Part shown: positions 14,101 through 26,100 of the stretch, one piece after another
How the letters are laid out: each line of letters starts with the position of its first letter
Numbering within the stretch: position 1 is the first letter of the stretch
From: Amblyomma americanum
Taxonomy: Eukaryota > Arthropoda > Arachnida > Ixodida > Ixodidae
Reading direction: 5' to 3'
Assembly (NCBI RefSeq): GCF_052857255.1
Contig: NC_135497.1
Coordinates: 179,417,745-179,481,744, forward strand
Length of the DNA: 64,000 nucleotides
Translations under genes and position numbers: made by a program
The notes under the pieces: model-generated
The model's input: the letters and a program-made list of their open reading frames with translations, nothing else
Told to the model about the DNA's origin: nothing
Database searches by the model: none

Positions 14101-17100
14101 ACAGAAAGTGCAAACTGACCCCACGGTCCTGCAATCCGCACAGCTGCCAAAGGATTGAAGGGGCTCAGCAAGGTAGAGACCACACGGACCCAACTTGGGA
14201 GCTGCAGTGCCGGCCGTGGAGTGTTTCTTTCAGGGAAGCCCCATGGGTCAGCAAGGACAAGGTGGGCGACACGCTCGGGAAAGCGCAATGCGTACGAGGC
14301 AGCCAGGAAGCCACCCATGCTGTGTCCCAGCAGCACAAAGCGGTCAAGGCCCACCTGAGCTCTCCACTCTTCAATGCCTGGGAAAAGAAAACAAGGACAT
14401 GACATTGCACTGCAAGAGAAGAGTTTGCAACTGCCTTAAACATCATAAGGCAATGACACCACTACATATTCAGTTCCACAAATGCTATATTTAGCTGCCC
14501 AAGTGAATATTTATTGAACAATTAAATTCTTCTACTCATGGCTTGCAAAAGGCACCAAACTGATAAGTAGATTGCAAGTACTTGAGGGGAAACGTGGCTT
14601 TCAAATCACAAAAAAATGGCCCCAATTTTTAAAAAAATCTTTTTATCCGCTCGTTTGCCTTGTTTTCTTTTTCTATGCTGTCCCGAAGTTTCACTACTGA
14701 AATCCACCAGGAAATACTCTTACCAAAATTGTTTTGTGCACTGCAGTGGCACTGCATATCAGGGAAATGCTTGAAAAATAGTTGTTTTTCTTTGTTACAA
14801 ATTTCTAATTAAGTGCTCCCTTTTTGCAGGAAAATTCTTCACAAACCCCGTATCTTTTGTTGCGCTTACTGAACTCCACCTTATGCTATGACGTTCTTGC
14901 TTTTTCATTCTGATCAATTGTAGACTTTTGGTGTGACATCTTGTTGACAGCTCAGACTAGTCTATGCAAAGCTTTGTAAAAAATGAAAAAAAAAAAGTGC
15001 CACAAAAAAAAAAAACTAAAATGTCATCACGTGTAGCATGAATTCAGAAATGCAGTGAATGTTGAACCAGTCTTCAACCACCATTTGTCTAGCCTACAGG
15101 CATTTCATGAGGTGTAGAAAAAAAATTTGTCTAAAAATGTTCTCCAGATGTGTGTGTGCGTGCATGTGTGTGTGTGTGCGCGCGCGCGCGCGTGTGTATG
15201 TATGTATGAATGTATGTATGCATGTATGTATGTATGTATGCATGTATGTATGCATGCATGTATGTATGTATGTATGTATGTATGTATGTATGTATGTATG
15301 TATGTATGTATGTATGTATGTATTGTAATGTATTGTATGTATGTTTGACAGAAATACAAGGAAACTCTGTCGAGGAGGCTGACAAAAAGGCAACGAATGT
15401 CTGACTAAGTGTCAGTCCCTTTTCCGAATACACAAAACACTCAAGCAACAAACGGTAAGCAAATTACATAAAGTATACACGTACACCAAAAATGGAAGGC
15501 ACATGCAATACATAACAAAAACAGTGAAAGCATTTTGAAATTTCGTGCACTTACGTTTGAAAAGTCATTTTGTTGTTTTTTCGGTTTTTACTTTTGGTCG
15601 GCGTCCTCCTTTTAAGTTTTATTATGTTTGAAAGCATTACTAACATGCATAAAAAGTTTAATCAAAACTCATGAAAAAAGTAAGAAAGTTGGTGCTGAAA
15701 GCAGTGTCCCCCCTTAAAACAACAATATAAATAATAAAAGATACCACTGACAAGCGATGCCACACATGTTAAAAGAACAGGCAGGTGGTTGAAGGATTAC
15801 CTCAGGGAGCACGGCTATGCCTTTGTATAGCTTCAAGGTCAGGAGTAGCTTTATGGGCAGCTCCTGGAGGGGGCAGCGGGGGGTTCCATGTGCACAGTGC
15901 ATTTCTTGAACTGTTTTTTTGTCACAAAATTGGGGTCAATGCTGTTTTTGCATAGAAAATTTCCTACTTAGGAGGGGAGGTCCCTTTAAATCCACTCTTG
16001 TGTGCAGCCCAGTTTTACTGCACTACGATTCTTGCAATACCACAAAGAAGACAGATCTGAGAAATCCTTGAAGTGTTCCATACACTCAACACTAAGCATG
16101 GTGCATTTGTTGGTGTCCCTTTAATATCCCTACATTTGAAATAAGCCTGCTGAGTGAAAACAGGAAGATTTGTGGTTCTCTGATCAATTGATAACTGATG
16201 GTTGCCATTAGTCCACACACAAGTATTGCTTCTACTCAAGACATTTTTAAATGTAAGTTAACACCCCAAAGCAACAGAGCTGAGAGGGACCCTGTAGTGG
16301 AGGACTCTCAATTAATACAGGTCACCTGGATGGTTTGGCTCACGGGGATTTAACGTCTCAAAGCGACTGAGGCTATGAGGGACACCGTAGTGAAGGGCCG
16401 CCGCAGCAGAGATCGAACCCGCGTCTTTCAGGTCAGCAGCCGAGCCTCATAACCACTGAGTCACCCCGGCAGCTCTATAGATAACCTGGAGTTCTTTACA
16501 TGCGCTGACATCCAAGAGCACACGAGCATTTTTGAATTTCGCCTCCATCGAAATATGACTGCTGCGGCCAGCATCGAGCCCATGACCTTGGGAACAGCAG
16601 GCGAACGCCAAAGCCACTGACCCACCGTAGCTGGTCAACAGTTTTCAATCACATTAGCAAGCATTGGTTGATGCTGCTTATGTAACAGGAGAGGCAAATA
16701 CCAAGGCACTCAGGCATTTCTAGACCTGCGTAGTAATAGTTGCACAACACCAAAATTAAGTATATGCTGTTAAATGAAAAAGGCTAATGCACAGTGCCAT
16801 TCTGCCTGCATGCAATTTAGTACACAAGTGCAAATGCAGTGCAGTACACATGTTTGCCTCCACCTTAATTTTCATATAGGCTGTCACACACACATACCAC
16901 CATTAAAATTTTCTAGTGAGACAGCCCAGCCACTGGTGAGCATGAACAAGCTTAGGCTTTGTAAGAATACAGATGGGGAGGATTCCATTACCTAGGCCAC
17001 CTGACACTACAAGAAGGCAAGGTTGCCAGAGGTGTGCTTACTTTGCACAAATTGGTATTCGGCCTCCAGGGGGTCTCTCGAGAGGCGTGGTCGAGAGCTA

Positions 17101-20100
17101 CGGCCAAAGCCCAACAAGTCGAAACAGTATGTGGTGCGGTCCTGTGCCAGGTGGTCCAGGTTAAGCAGCCAGAGGGCCACGCCTGAGGCAAAGCCATGTA
17201 CCAGCACCAACGGCACCCGTTCCTCATCTGCAGCTGCGCTCCTACCAGGACCAAGTTGAAGAGTGCGGATCTGGTGCTTGCCCTTGCAGCCCAGGATTGA
17301 GTCAACGTCCACAAACATGGAGCGGATGGGTAGTGTCACATCTGTATGAACCACAAGCAGGAGCTTCATTTTAACATAAGAACTGCTGATCACTGTATTT
17401 AAGTAAGCAGCACCCTCACAGTTGTTTTCGCAGTGCATTCAAGGTGATTTAAATCCTTGTCTTAATTCCTTTTTATGAGGAACACTCACTAGCTGGATTT
17501 TTTTTATATTACTGTGTGATCACATGCCCTCTATCCTGGGAATCTGCAGCAACCACAGCACACGATACGCAGCACGAATTCCTGTGAAACAACACTTGCT
17601 GTTGAGTTAGTTGGTTATTTTCCATGCCTACAAGAACCAGCACACATTAGGCCAGGTAACATAAGGAGACAGGAAGAAGGCAGAGTTAATTTGCAAATAA
17701 GCATGATTTAATGGAATCCTAGCTGCAATTAGGAATAGAAAATGCATATGAGCAGTACTGCCACCAAGGCACGATATAAAAAAGAGCAGATAATGGTCGT
17801 TTGTGGGCATAAGGTGGCTGTAGCTGGCACAGGACAGGGTTAATTGGAGAACCTTTGTTCTGCAGTAGATGTGGCAAGAGCCGATAACAATGAACTTGTT
17901 AGAGCCCACCGCATATAAAATTCTTTTCCGTTATGACCTCTCAGATATACTAGATGTGACACTGTGAGTGACTTGCTTGAGATTAATTTCATCGTGCTTA
18001 TAGCAAAATAACAAGAGACTGCATTCAGCCAGTAAAATCTATCATGTGTTCTCTTTACAAAGTGCACCACGAAAGTTACGTTTTTATAAATCAACAGGGT
18101 GCTATACATCTAATGCCTTTCATGAAGCATATATTAGACAGAAGGGTCATAAACACTCACTCATGCACACTGCTTTTCCTTCTTCAGTCTCGAGACTACT
18201 GGCTCCCATTGCCAGAACATCTTCCCGACCGCACACCACCATAAAGAACTTACTAAGGCAAACCAGGCAGGTGACATTACAGCGTACAAGTTTACCTGTG
18301 TCGTGCTTGGTCCCACCCAAATAGCCAAAAAACAAAAAAAACCCTTTCTAGCTAAAATACTATGAAGCAAGCGCAGAACAAGGTTCAGGCTTAATACCAA
18401 CCCAGGCAATGCAAGCACCAAGTGAAGCATTTGATATGTATAGGTGCCCACAAAGGTTTTCAGAACATGTAAGCCATCGAAAGTTGAATTTCTTTGAAGC
18501 CTGAAGGTTCTGCCTAGCATTGAGGAATGCACTGTGCATATCGCACAGGACACTGCACAGCATGCCCTTAACTTCATGGCTGCGTGCTTAGACTGCCAAG
18601 AAAATGAGGTATGGTATATGGGGTTTAATATCCCAAAGTGACATGGGTTATAAGGAACGCTGTAACAGAGGCTCCAGATTAATTCCAAGCACCAGGGGTT
18701 CTTTTACCCATACATGCCAAAACTTCAGGAATTTGAAAAATTTTAAATATTTTTTTTATAAAATATTCATTTCACTAATTAAGAATCATCCTTTTATTGG
18801 TAAAAATATTTTTCTCAACATTGACTTTTGAGCATTCCTGCAGTATAGGATACTACACAAATACACTACCTGTTACGTGTAGTAAAGCTTCATTTGACAA
18901 CGACTTTAAAATCACATCTCGTAACATGCACGGTGGTTTTCTTATGACAGTTAGTTTAGCTAAGGAATTCATTTTTACTATAAGGAATATCACGCTTAGA
19001 ATACACCCCTGCAGTGCACCATTCTCTTGGGTGAAAGCCATGGAGAGAGTTCCTCCTAGGCGGACTTTGAATGTACGGTCAGCCAGGTAGTCGTTCAAGC
19101 AGTTCAGCATCCTGCCGCGGGTACTAGCTCTGCTAGGTCACGGAGGATCCCGAACTTCGATGTGGTATCACAGGCCTTCTCCAGGTCGAAGAAGACCCCG
19201 ATACAGTGCTGCTTGTGGATGAACGCCTCCAGGATGGCGTTTTCTAGGCAGACAAGGTGATCAGTGGTCGAATATGCTTTTTTAAATCCACAACAATATA
19301 TGTCTAAAAGTTGCCGGGATTCAAGTATGAAGGTGAGTCTAATGTTTACTACACTTTCAAAAGGTTCAGCAATGCAGCTGGTGAGGGCTATTGGTCTGTA
19401 ACTGTAGGATTTGGTGGTTTACCAGGTTTTAGAAAAGGTACTATGACTGCATTTTTTCCACTCCTCAGGTATTTTACCAGTTATCCATATTTTATTAAAG
19501 AATTTCAACAGTGCCTCTAAGGCAGCCTCACAGAGATGGGAAAGCATTGTGTAATGCACTTTGTCCGGGCCTTGTGCTTTCTTCTTACCGGAAGATAATA
19601 CCCTATTTAATTCAGTGTGATAGGCTGGTTGCAGTCCTCATGCATGCATGCCTGTCCAGATGGAAGTTTTTGTTTTTCTGCTCCTGCTTTGTGCTTCTGG
19701 AAGATGTGTAGTTGGATGACCTACAGAATTCAGCAAAATGCTCGCCCAATATATTGGCCTGTTCTTCTAATGATGTTTGTGTACCGGGTGTTGTCAAAAG
19801 TGAAAGTGTGAAAGAAGTATGGTCGCCAGTGAATTGACCAACTTTTTCCCACATTTTCTTTGAGTGTACTTAACTGCTTATTCAGGACACATATTTGTGC
19901 CAGGAGGATTTCTCTGCATGTCTTCAAACGTACCGTGCTCTGGCCTTGGCCCTCTTAAAGGTAAGCAAGTTCTCTGCAGAGGGATACCAATGAAGAGTGC
20001 CCCAGGATTTGTTTTGCAGTTTTTTTTCTTGCCAATGTGCATTATTGTGCTCACCGTACTTTGTGTTTCTTCTGTGCGAGTCCTGTGGTTTGTGGGATGG

Positions 20101-23100
20101 TTAGTGTTGTAGCCGATATTATGCATGTAGTAAACCTTTGATTAATTTAGTCTAGGGCAAGGTCTCTGGAAAATTCCATTTCCAGGGTGGTATTTGTTCT
20201 AAAACGTGACCAATCGGCGAGGTGAAGTTTCCAACACCACAGCCTTGTGGGGATGATTGGAGTAGACGATCCTAGACTTAGGACAGAAGGTAGGTGATCA
20301 CTTCCAGGAGGGTCATTTAAAATATCCCATTTAAAATCGTTAAAAACAGATGATGATGCGAAAGCTAGATTGAGGAAGCTCATTTTTCTGGAGCTTGGTC
20401 AACAATATGTGGCTTTTCCCATATTTAAAAGAGATCATTTTTGCAAGGATAAAATATTCGATTATTTGGCCCCTACAGTCCCAGTGTTCGCTTCCTCAAA
20501 ATAGGGAGTGAGCGTCAAGATCGCCAACTACCAGATATGGCTCCAGCAGTTCATCGATCAAGCCTTCTAAATCTTGGACTGTTAATGCAATGTGTAGAAC
20601 ATACAGAACATATTGTTATTGTTTTGTAGCTGATGGCGTTGACTGCAACCACTTCAAGTTTTGTTTTATGTTAGATTTTTTGAGCAGGTGCGCCGCTTTG
20701 AATGACAATTGCAACGCCTCCAGACAGTCTATTTTGCCTGCTCATGATTGCGTCGGAAAGTTTTATAATGTCTAAGAATATTTACATGTAGACCGAGATT
20801 GGTTTCCTTAAGGCATAAAGCTAGAGGCAACACTGACCCTAGAATATGTATTATGTCACTAATTTCTCAGTAGTCCTTTACAGTTCCAATGTGCTAAAAT
20901 GTCATGTTTACTTTGGTTTTGGGCTCGTAATCAGAGGTCCGTCATTTTTCTACTCAAGAGAGGTGTTCCGCCGCTGCAACGTCGGCAGACTGGGAGTTAC
21001 ATCCATCACCTCACCAGAGGTGCTGGAAGACCATGGAGAAGCAGCGGGTGTGCGAGTTTCAGGCCTCCCCCGGCGGAGGGAAGTCCAGCGGGGCGCCGAC
21101 CCATGGGCCAGCGCTCCCTGTTTTAGAGACGGCAGGGCAGCCTGCACTGCGTCTGCCAGGGGCATGGGTGGGTCTGCCTCAGGCTCACTGTGTGGCCGGG
21201 GCAGGTGCCGAAGTCCGGTGTGGTGCACCACTCTGTCGCACCACATCGGTGAAATTTGTTCTTGCTGTGAACAGGAATGTGTCTTGTGTCTGTCTGAATC
21301 GCTGACATGCTTCCTTGAAATTAAATTTTATTTTGTTTTCATGGTTATTATCTCCTTGTCTTTCTTCCGGGTCGGATACGATCTCGAGTACGCGAGGTGA
21401 TCCCCTTCACAATTTGGGCACTGTGGTGCAGTGTTGGAATTCTCGGATTCATGATCACGTGATGCACATCTGGCGCAGGTTTTGCAGCCACGAGAACTCT
21501 CAGAGCCATGGCCAAATTTTTGACAGTTGAAGCAGCATCGAGGATTTGGAACAAAGGGTCGTACAATTAACTTGGCATATCCTACTTCTATGAATTCTGG
21601 GAGCTGGCTAGAGGCAAAAATCAGGAGTACGTGCTTTGTGGGTACTTCCTTATCATCTTTACAGATGTTTATTTGGCGGACTTCAGTAACGTTTTGTTCT
21701 CGAAAACCTTCCAAGATTTCTTCCTCGGTGAGAGTCAGGAAATTGTATTCTGAAATGACACCTTCGTGCTCAGGGATCGATGCAGACTATCAGAGACAGC
21801 AATGTTCCCAAAGTTTGTTACATTTGTGAGTTTCGTATATTGTTTGGTTTGGTTTATGACGGTTAAACGTCCCAAAGCAACTCAGGCTATGAGGGACGCC
21901 GTAGTGAAGGGCTCCAGAAATTTTGACCACCTGGAGATCTTTAACGTGCACTGACATCGCGCAATACACGGGCCTCTAGAATTTCACCTCCAGCGAAATT
22001 CGACCGTCGCAGCCGGGAGCGAACCTGCATTTTTCAGGTCAGCTGCCGAGCGCCATAACCACTGAGCCACCACGGCGGCTTTCGAATATTGTGCTTGGTC
22101 ACGGATATGGAGAAGTAGATTGCTGCTGGCTAGTTTTGTCACCTTGTAGCCAAGACCCAAGGCATCAATCAGAGATTTAGAAACTAAGAAGGGGGATATT
22201 TTTCTGGCTAGCTTTCCTGCTTCCTCACTGTGTATCACATGATATTTCGGGAACACTTCTTGTTTTTTTGTTATGAACTGAGCCGTTACTTCGGTTCGCA
22301 CTCTTTTACTGAAGGCGATCGTTTTGCAGGAGAGGGGAAGCCATAAAATGTATGTGTTTTTCGGCCGTGGTGCTAGCCAACCACCATGGAGCCCAACAAG
22401 GGGATGGGGCAGGAACTTGAAAGCAAGCCCTGCCCTCACCAACTGTACACCGCAACTATAACCCCATATGACATAACGCAAAGTAGTCCACCACACAAGG
22501 TTAACCCTTGGCGCCTGGAAAAAGTCAATAAGAGAGGAGAAGACAAGACGGCTGTGAGACAGAGGATAGGAAAGTAAAGATTAAGGGGAGGACAGGATAA
22601 GGCGACTACCGATTTTCCCCGGTCGTGTCAGGCCGGAGGTGCCGTCTACAGGAAGCTGGGACCAAAGTGGTGTGTTGCCTCCACCGAGAGGCCTTAAACG
22701 TCCTCCAACGAAGAGTGGAGGATCTTTCTGAATGCACACAATGCACAAAACTGCACACACACAACACAACCCTTACGCAGGAATAGTTTATACCCTCTTG
22801 AACCTAAGCTAGCAGGTGTAAGCTTTTACACAATGAACTTTTAAAGTTACTGCATAGAACAGTGGTGCCCTACATGTAGGACGCTAGCCATGTATGGGTT
22901 AACGTGCCCTGACATCACACAATACATGGGCGCCTTGCGTTTCACCGCCAGAATGTGGACACCATGGCCAGGATCGAATCCGCATCCTCGGGCTCAGCAG
23001 CCGAGCACCTTAACCACTGAGCCACCATGATGAGGTGCCAAGCAATTAAAATTTTTTGTAATTTCCACATTAAGAAAACTTTCATGGGCACATGTACAAC

Positions 23101-26100
23101 GCAGAATGCCAAAGGGTTTATAGGCAGTTCAATTGCACAGGCCTCAATGAGCCTACGACCGAGTCTAGACACTGCAGACAAGTGCAATGTTCAGATCAAG
23201 CCATTACAATCATCTTTGCAAAATATTGCAGCCATGCATGCTGCAAAAGTTGTTGTTTAGATTCTGCGTAAATCACGAAGACAATTACATCTGTCAGTTA
23301 CCCAGGCTGACCGGTGATACACTTCCGTGTGCCACAGCTTCATCATGCGGCTGCAAGTACAGTACCCCTGCAGTGAATACATGTACAGCCACATTCTGAA
23401 TTCACCTGTTCATGCACTACCAGACTCTACAGCTCTGTTATAATAGTTGCGTTATAATACTGCTGTGCAACACCAGGCAGCAAGTGCTAACAAACACCTG
23501 CTATGGCACAGACAAGGTACATGACGTAGGCTCCTGAGAAAGCTTTGTGCTTCCCTTTAGAGAAAAAAGACATTTAGAAAGCACACCAAATTTCCCTGTT
23601 GGAACACAACGTTATCTGTGAGAAAACAAGAAAAAAAAACAAGGGACAGCTCCACTCAGGTAATGAACACCTAAAACAAGCACAGCAACTCACAGGAAAG
23701 TAGTTTTCGCTCGGCCTCTTCAAGGTGCTCTGCTGAAGTGGGGCACCATCGGATGTAGCTGGAGATCCAACTGGGAACAAGGTCAATCAAGCTGCTCAAC
23801 AAGGTGTCCGCCAGCAGGCACGTGTGCTTCAGCAGGCGCAACCTGTGCACCCCACACACACACACACACAGACACACACAAGAATCACATGGTGCTCTTC
23901 TCTATCAACTGCTACATAACCTGCACACATGCGGAGTGCATTCTAAGGAGGACTCATCAATGACTAGCTTGCCTGACAGGCTAGGAATGCAGTTATGCAG
24001 CTTGTTTGCAAAGTACCTGGTGAACTTATGGGAAAAAGTGTGAAATGCAGAAAAGTGTGCCTCTCAAGCAAGATAGGTCATTGACCCATCTTTTTGCATG
24101 ACATGCAGCAATGAGCTTATAGTGATTGTATATGGTCACTTGTGTCAGTGCATAATGAAATTCTTGAACAGAGACAACTAGATTCTTAAAATAAATGGAG
24201 CCCTGTAACTTTAAAACAGCTACAGAGCTATAGAGCAATTTGATCAACTAATATCAGATTCCTCATATACTGTGCACAGCAGAGCTGAAACCAAAGTACT
24301 ACACTTATGGTTGCACGTTTCATACTTCAAGGAGGAAGTTTTAACTTTACGGCACCCTCTCTGGCTGAGAAAGAGGTCTGCAAACAAGAGGCCAACCTAG
24401 CACATTTACACGTAATAGTTCAACTGACACGGCAATGAGTCAGAATACACTGACAAGGATTTGCCATAAATCAGAAAAAAGAAAACAAGCAATAAGGATC
24501 ATTATGCAAGCTCACAGCAGCATTGCCATTGCACAAACAATGATTGCAAGAAGTAAGTGCTATACTCTGCATATCGCAAAGTCCGAACGACTAGATTAGA
24601 GGCGGCAGAGACTATCAGAGTAATGGTCCCTGCAGACGTGGGAGGGAGAAGTACCATAGTTCACAGAACAAGCCAGTCACATGCAAGTTAGAAATACAAA
24701 ACACTGTGGCATCATCTTGTGACACCTTAAAGCGCATCAGGGATGCAAAGGGAGCATCGCTTTTCATCGAAGAATGAACTGAAGACAGTGTAAAGGTCAT
24801 GTAAGTATGACCACCGGACACTCTTATATCCCCCCCCCCTTTATGTAATGTCCATACGGGATCCTTAAGGGTAATAAATGATGATGAATAAAATATGACG
24901 AACACTTCCTTAAAAAAAAAAAGGCTGCATTTAACAGCATACGAGTTGTATCTTACTGAGATGTGGTCATGTGGTAAGATACACTGCTAATGGAAAGTTT
25001 TACCTTGAAATGTTGCATCATCTTGTTTTGTGCAATTTTCAATGCCAAGTTAAAATTATAAACAATCATTTCATTTATATTAAAGTACTCAGTTTTTTTC
25101 AGTATGAGGCAAGATCTTTTAATCTTCACCACAGTCTCATGACGCGTTCTGGTGAGTTGTAAGTCCCTTTAAAGGTACACTGAGGAAAAATGGAATTTGA
25201 CCTGTAATGATAGGGTACCATGGCCTAATCACACTTGCACTGAAAACTGAGCTTTTATAAGCCAGAATATACCGAAAACAAAATAAGGTGTCGGCACCAC
25301 AGGCCAATTTCACAAGCATGCATCAACACCAATTTTTTGGCTTGGAGCCCAGAAGCTACACTTCCTGGTCAGTTGCTTCAAAACAGTACCAACCCGCCCT
25401 TATTGACAAGGTTGTCAAGTTTTAGTCAACTGGCGGGAAGATTTTTAAATCTAATTCTCTCGCCAATAAATGCATATTTTGCTGCCGGACAAAATCCAAC
25501 ACAGCAAGAAAGAGCAAGAGAATAAATTATTACTGAGAACAATAATTACATGAAGCTGTCCTCAGTGCCTTTAAGCCACATGCCATTCCTCATGACCCAC
25601 ACTAGAGCACAGTTCACACAATGGAAGCTTAACCATCCACAAAAAAGCTTAATCTAACACCCAGTTCATGACATGGTGCTCCGTCTTTTGGAACCAGTGG
25701 GCCATGACAATGAAAGCTTTGTTTCCAAAAAGGTAGTGCAATAAGGAAACTCTATTAGGCTTTTGTCTCAGTAAAATTATCAGAATCCATCAAAAGACAT
25801 AAGGATGATGTGCTGGACAAAAACTATGGTGAAACATTATAAAGGAATTAAAAATAAAAAGTCGCAGCCTACGCAATGAGCTAGATAGGGCTATCTTCCA
25901 AAATAATGCTCCTGTCGCCCACTTGCACGCAGCATGGATTAAAGTGTGCCTTCTATGGCTACAAAATTATTTGCCATCCCCGTTACACTGACATTGCACA
26001 ATCTGTTTTCCATCTCTTTTCATCTGTAAAGTTATATCGCAGAGGCATACTTTTTGTGGCTACGCCAAGCCAGTTAATTAAAGAGATCATCACGCACTTT

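Larger units (their letters stand above)
18850..22770 (-). mobile_element. I/Jockey-like LINE, 3'-truncated, with gag and EN-RT remains
   Basis: The order on the minus strand is a 5' UTR-like region (about 22770-22380), a gag-type ORF1 with zinc knuckles, an AP endonuclease and a reverse transcriptase that breaks off at about 18850, before the YADD box. A LINE normally loses its 5' end, so loss of the 3' end implies a later deletion or rearrangement. It lies in intron 2 of the hydrolase gene in sense orientation. It is related to the LINE at 27185-31320: both share the FFDLEKA-DTT reverse-transcriptase block. Confidence 0.8.

Noticed and set aside
15059..15451. Several overlapping open frames on both strands across the GTAT microsatellite
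   Set aside because: They encode only periodic Tyr-Val-Cys-Met or Ile-His-Thr peptides, the result of a repeat unit of 4 bases without stops.
18161..18688. 175-codon minus-strand open frame in intron 2
   Set aside because: It begins in SINE tail sequence and shows no recognisable domain; composition is like the surrounding intron.
20846..21400. 184-codon plus-strand open frame
   Set aside because: It is the opposite strand of the LINE gag and endonuclease region.
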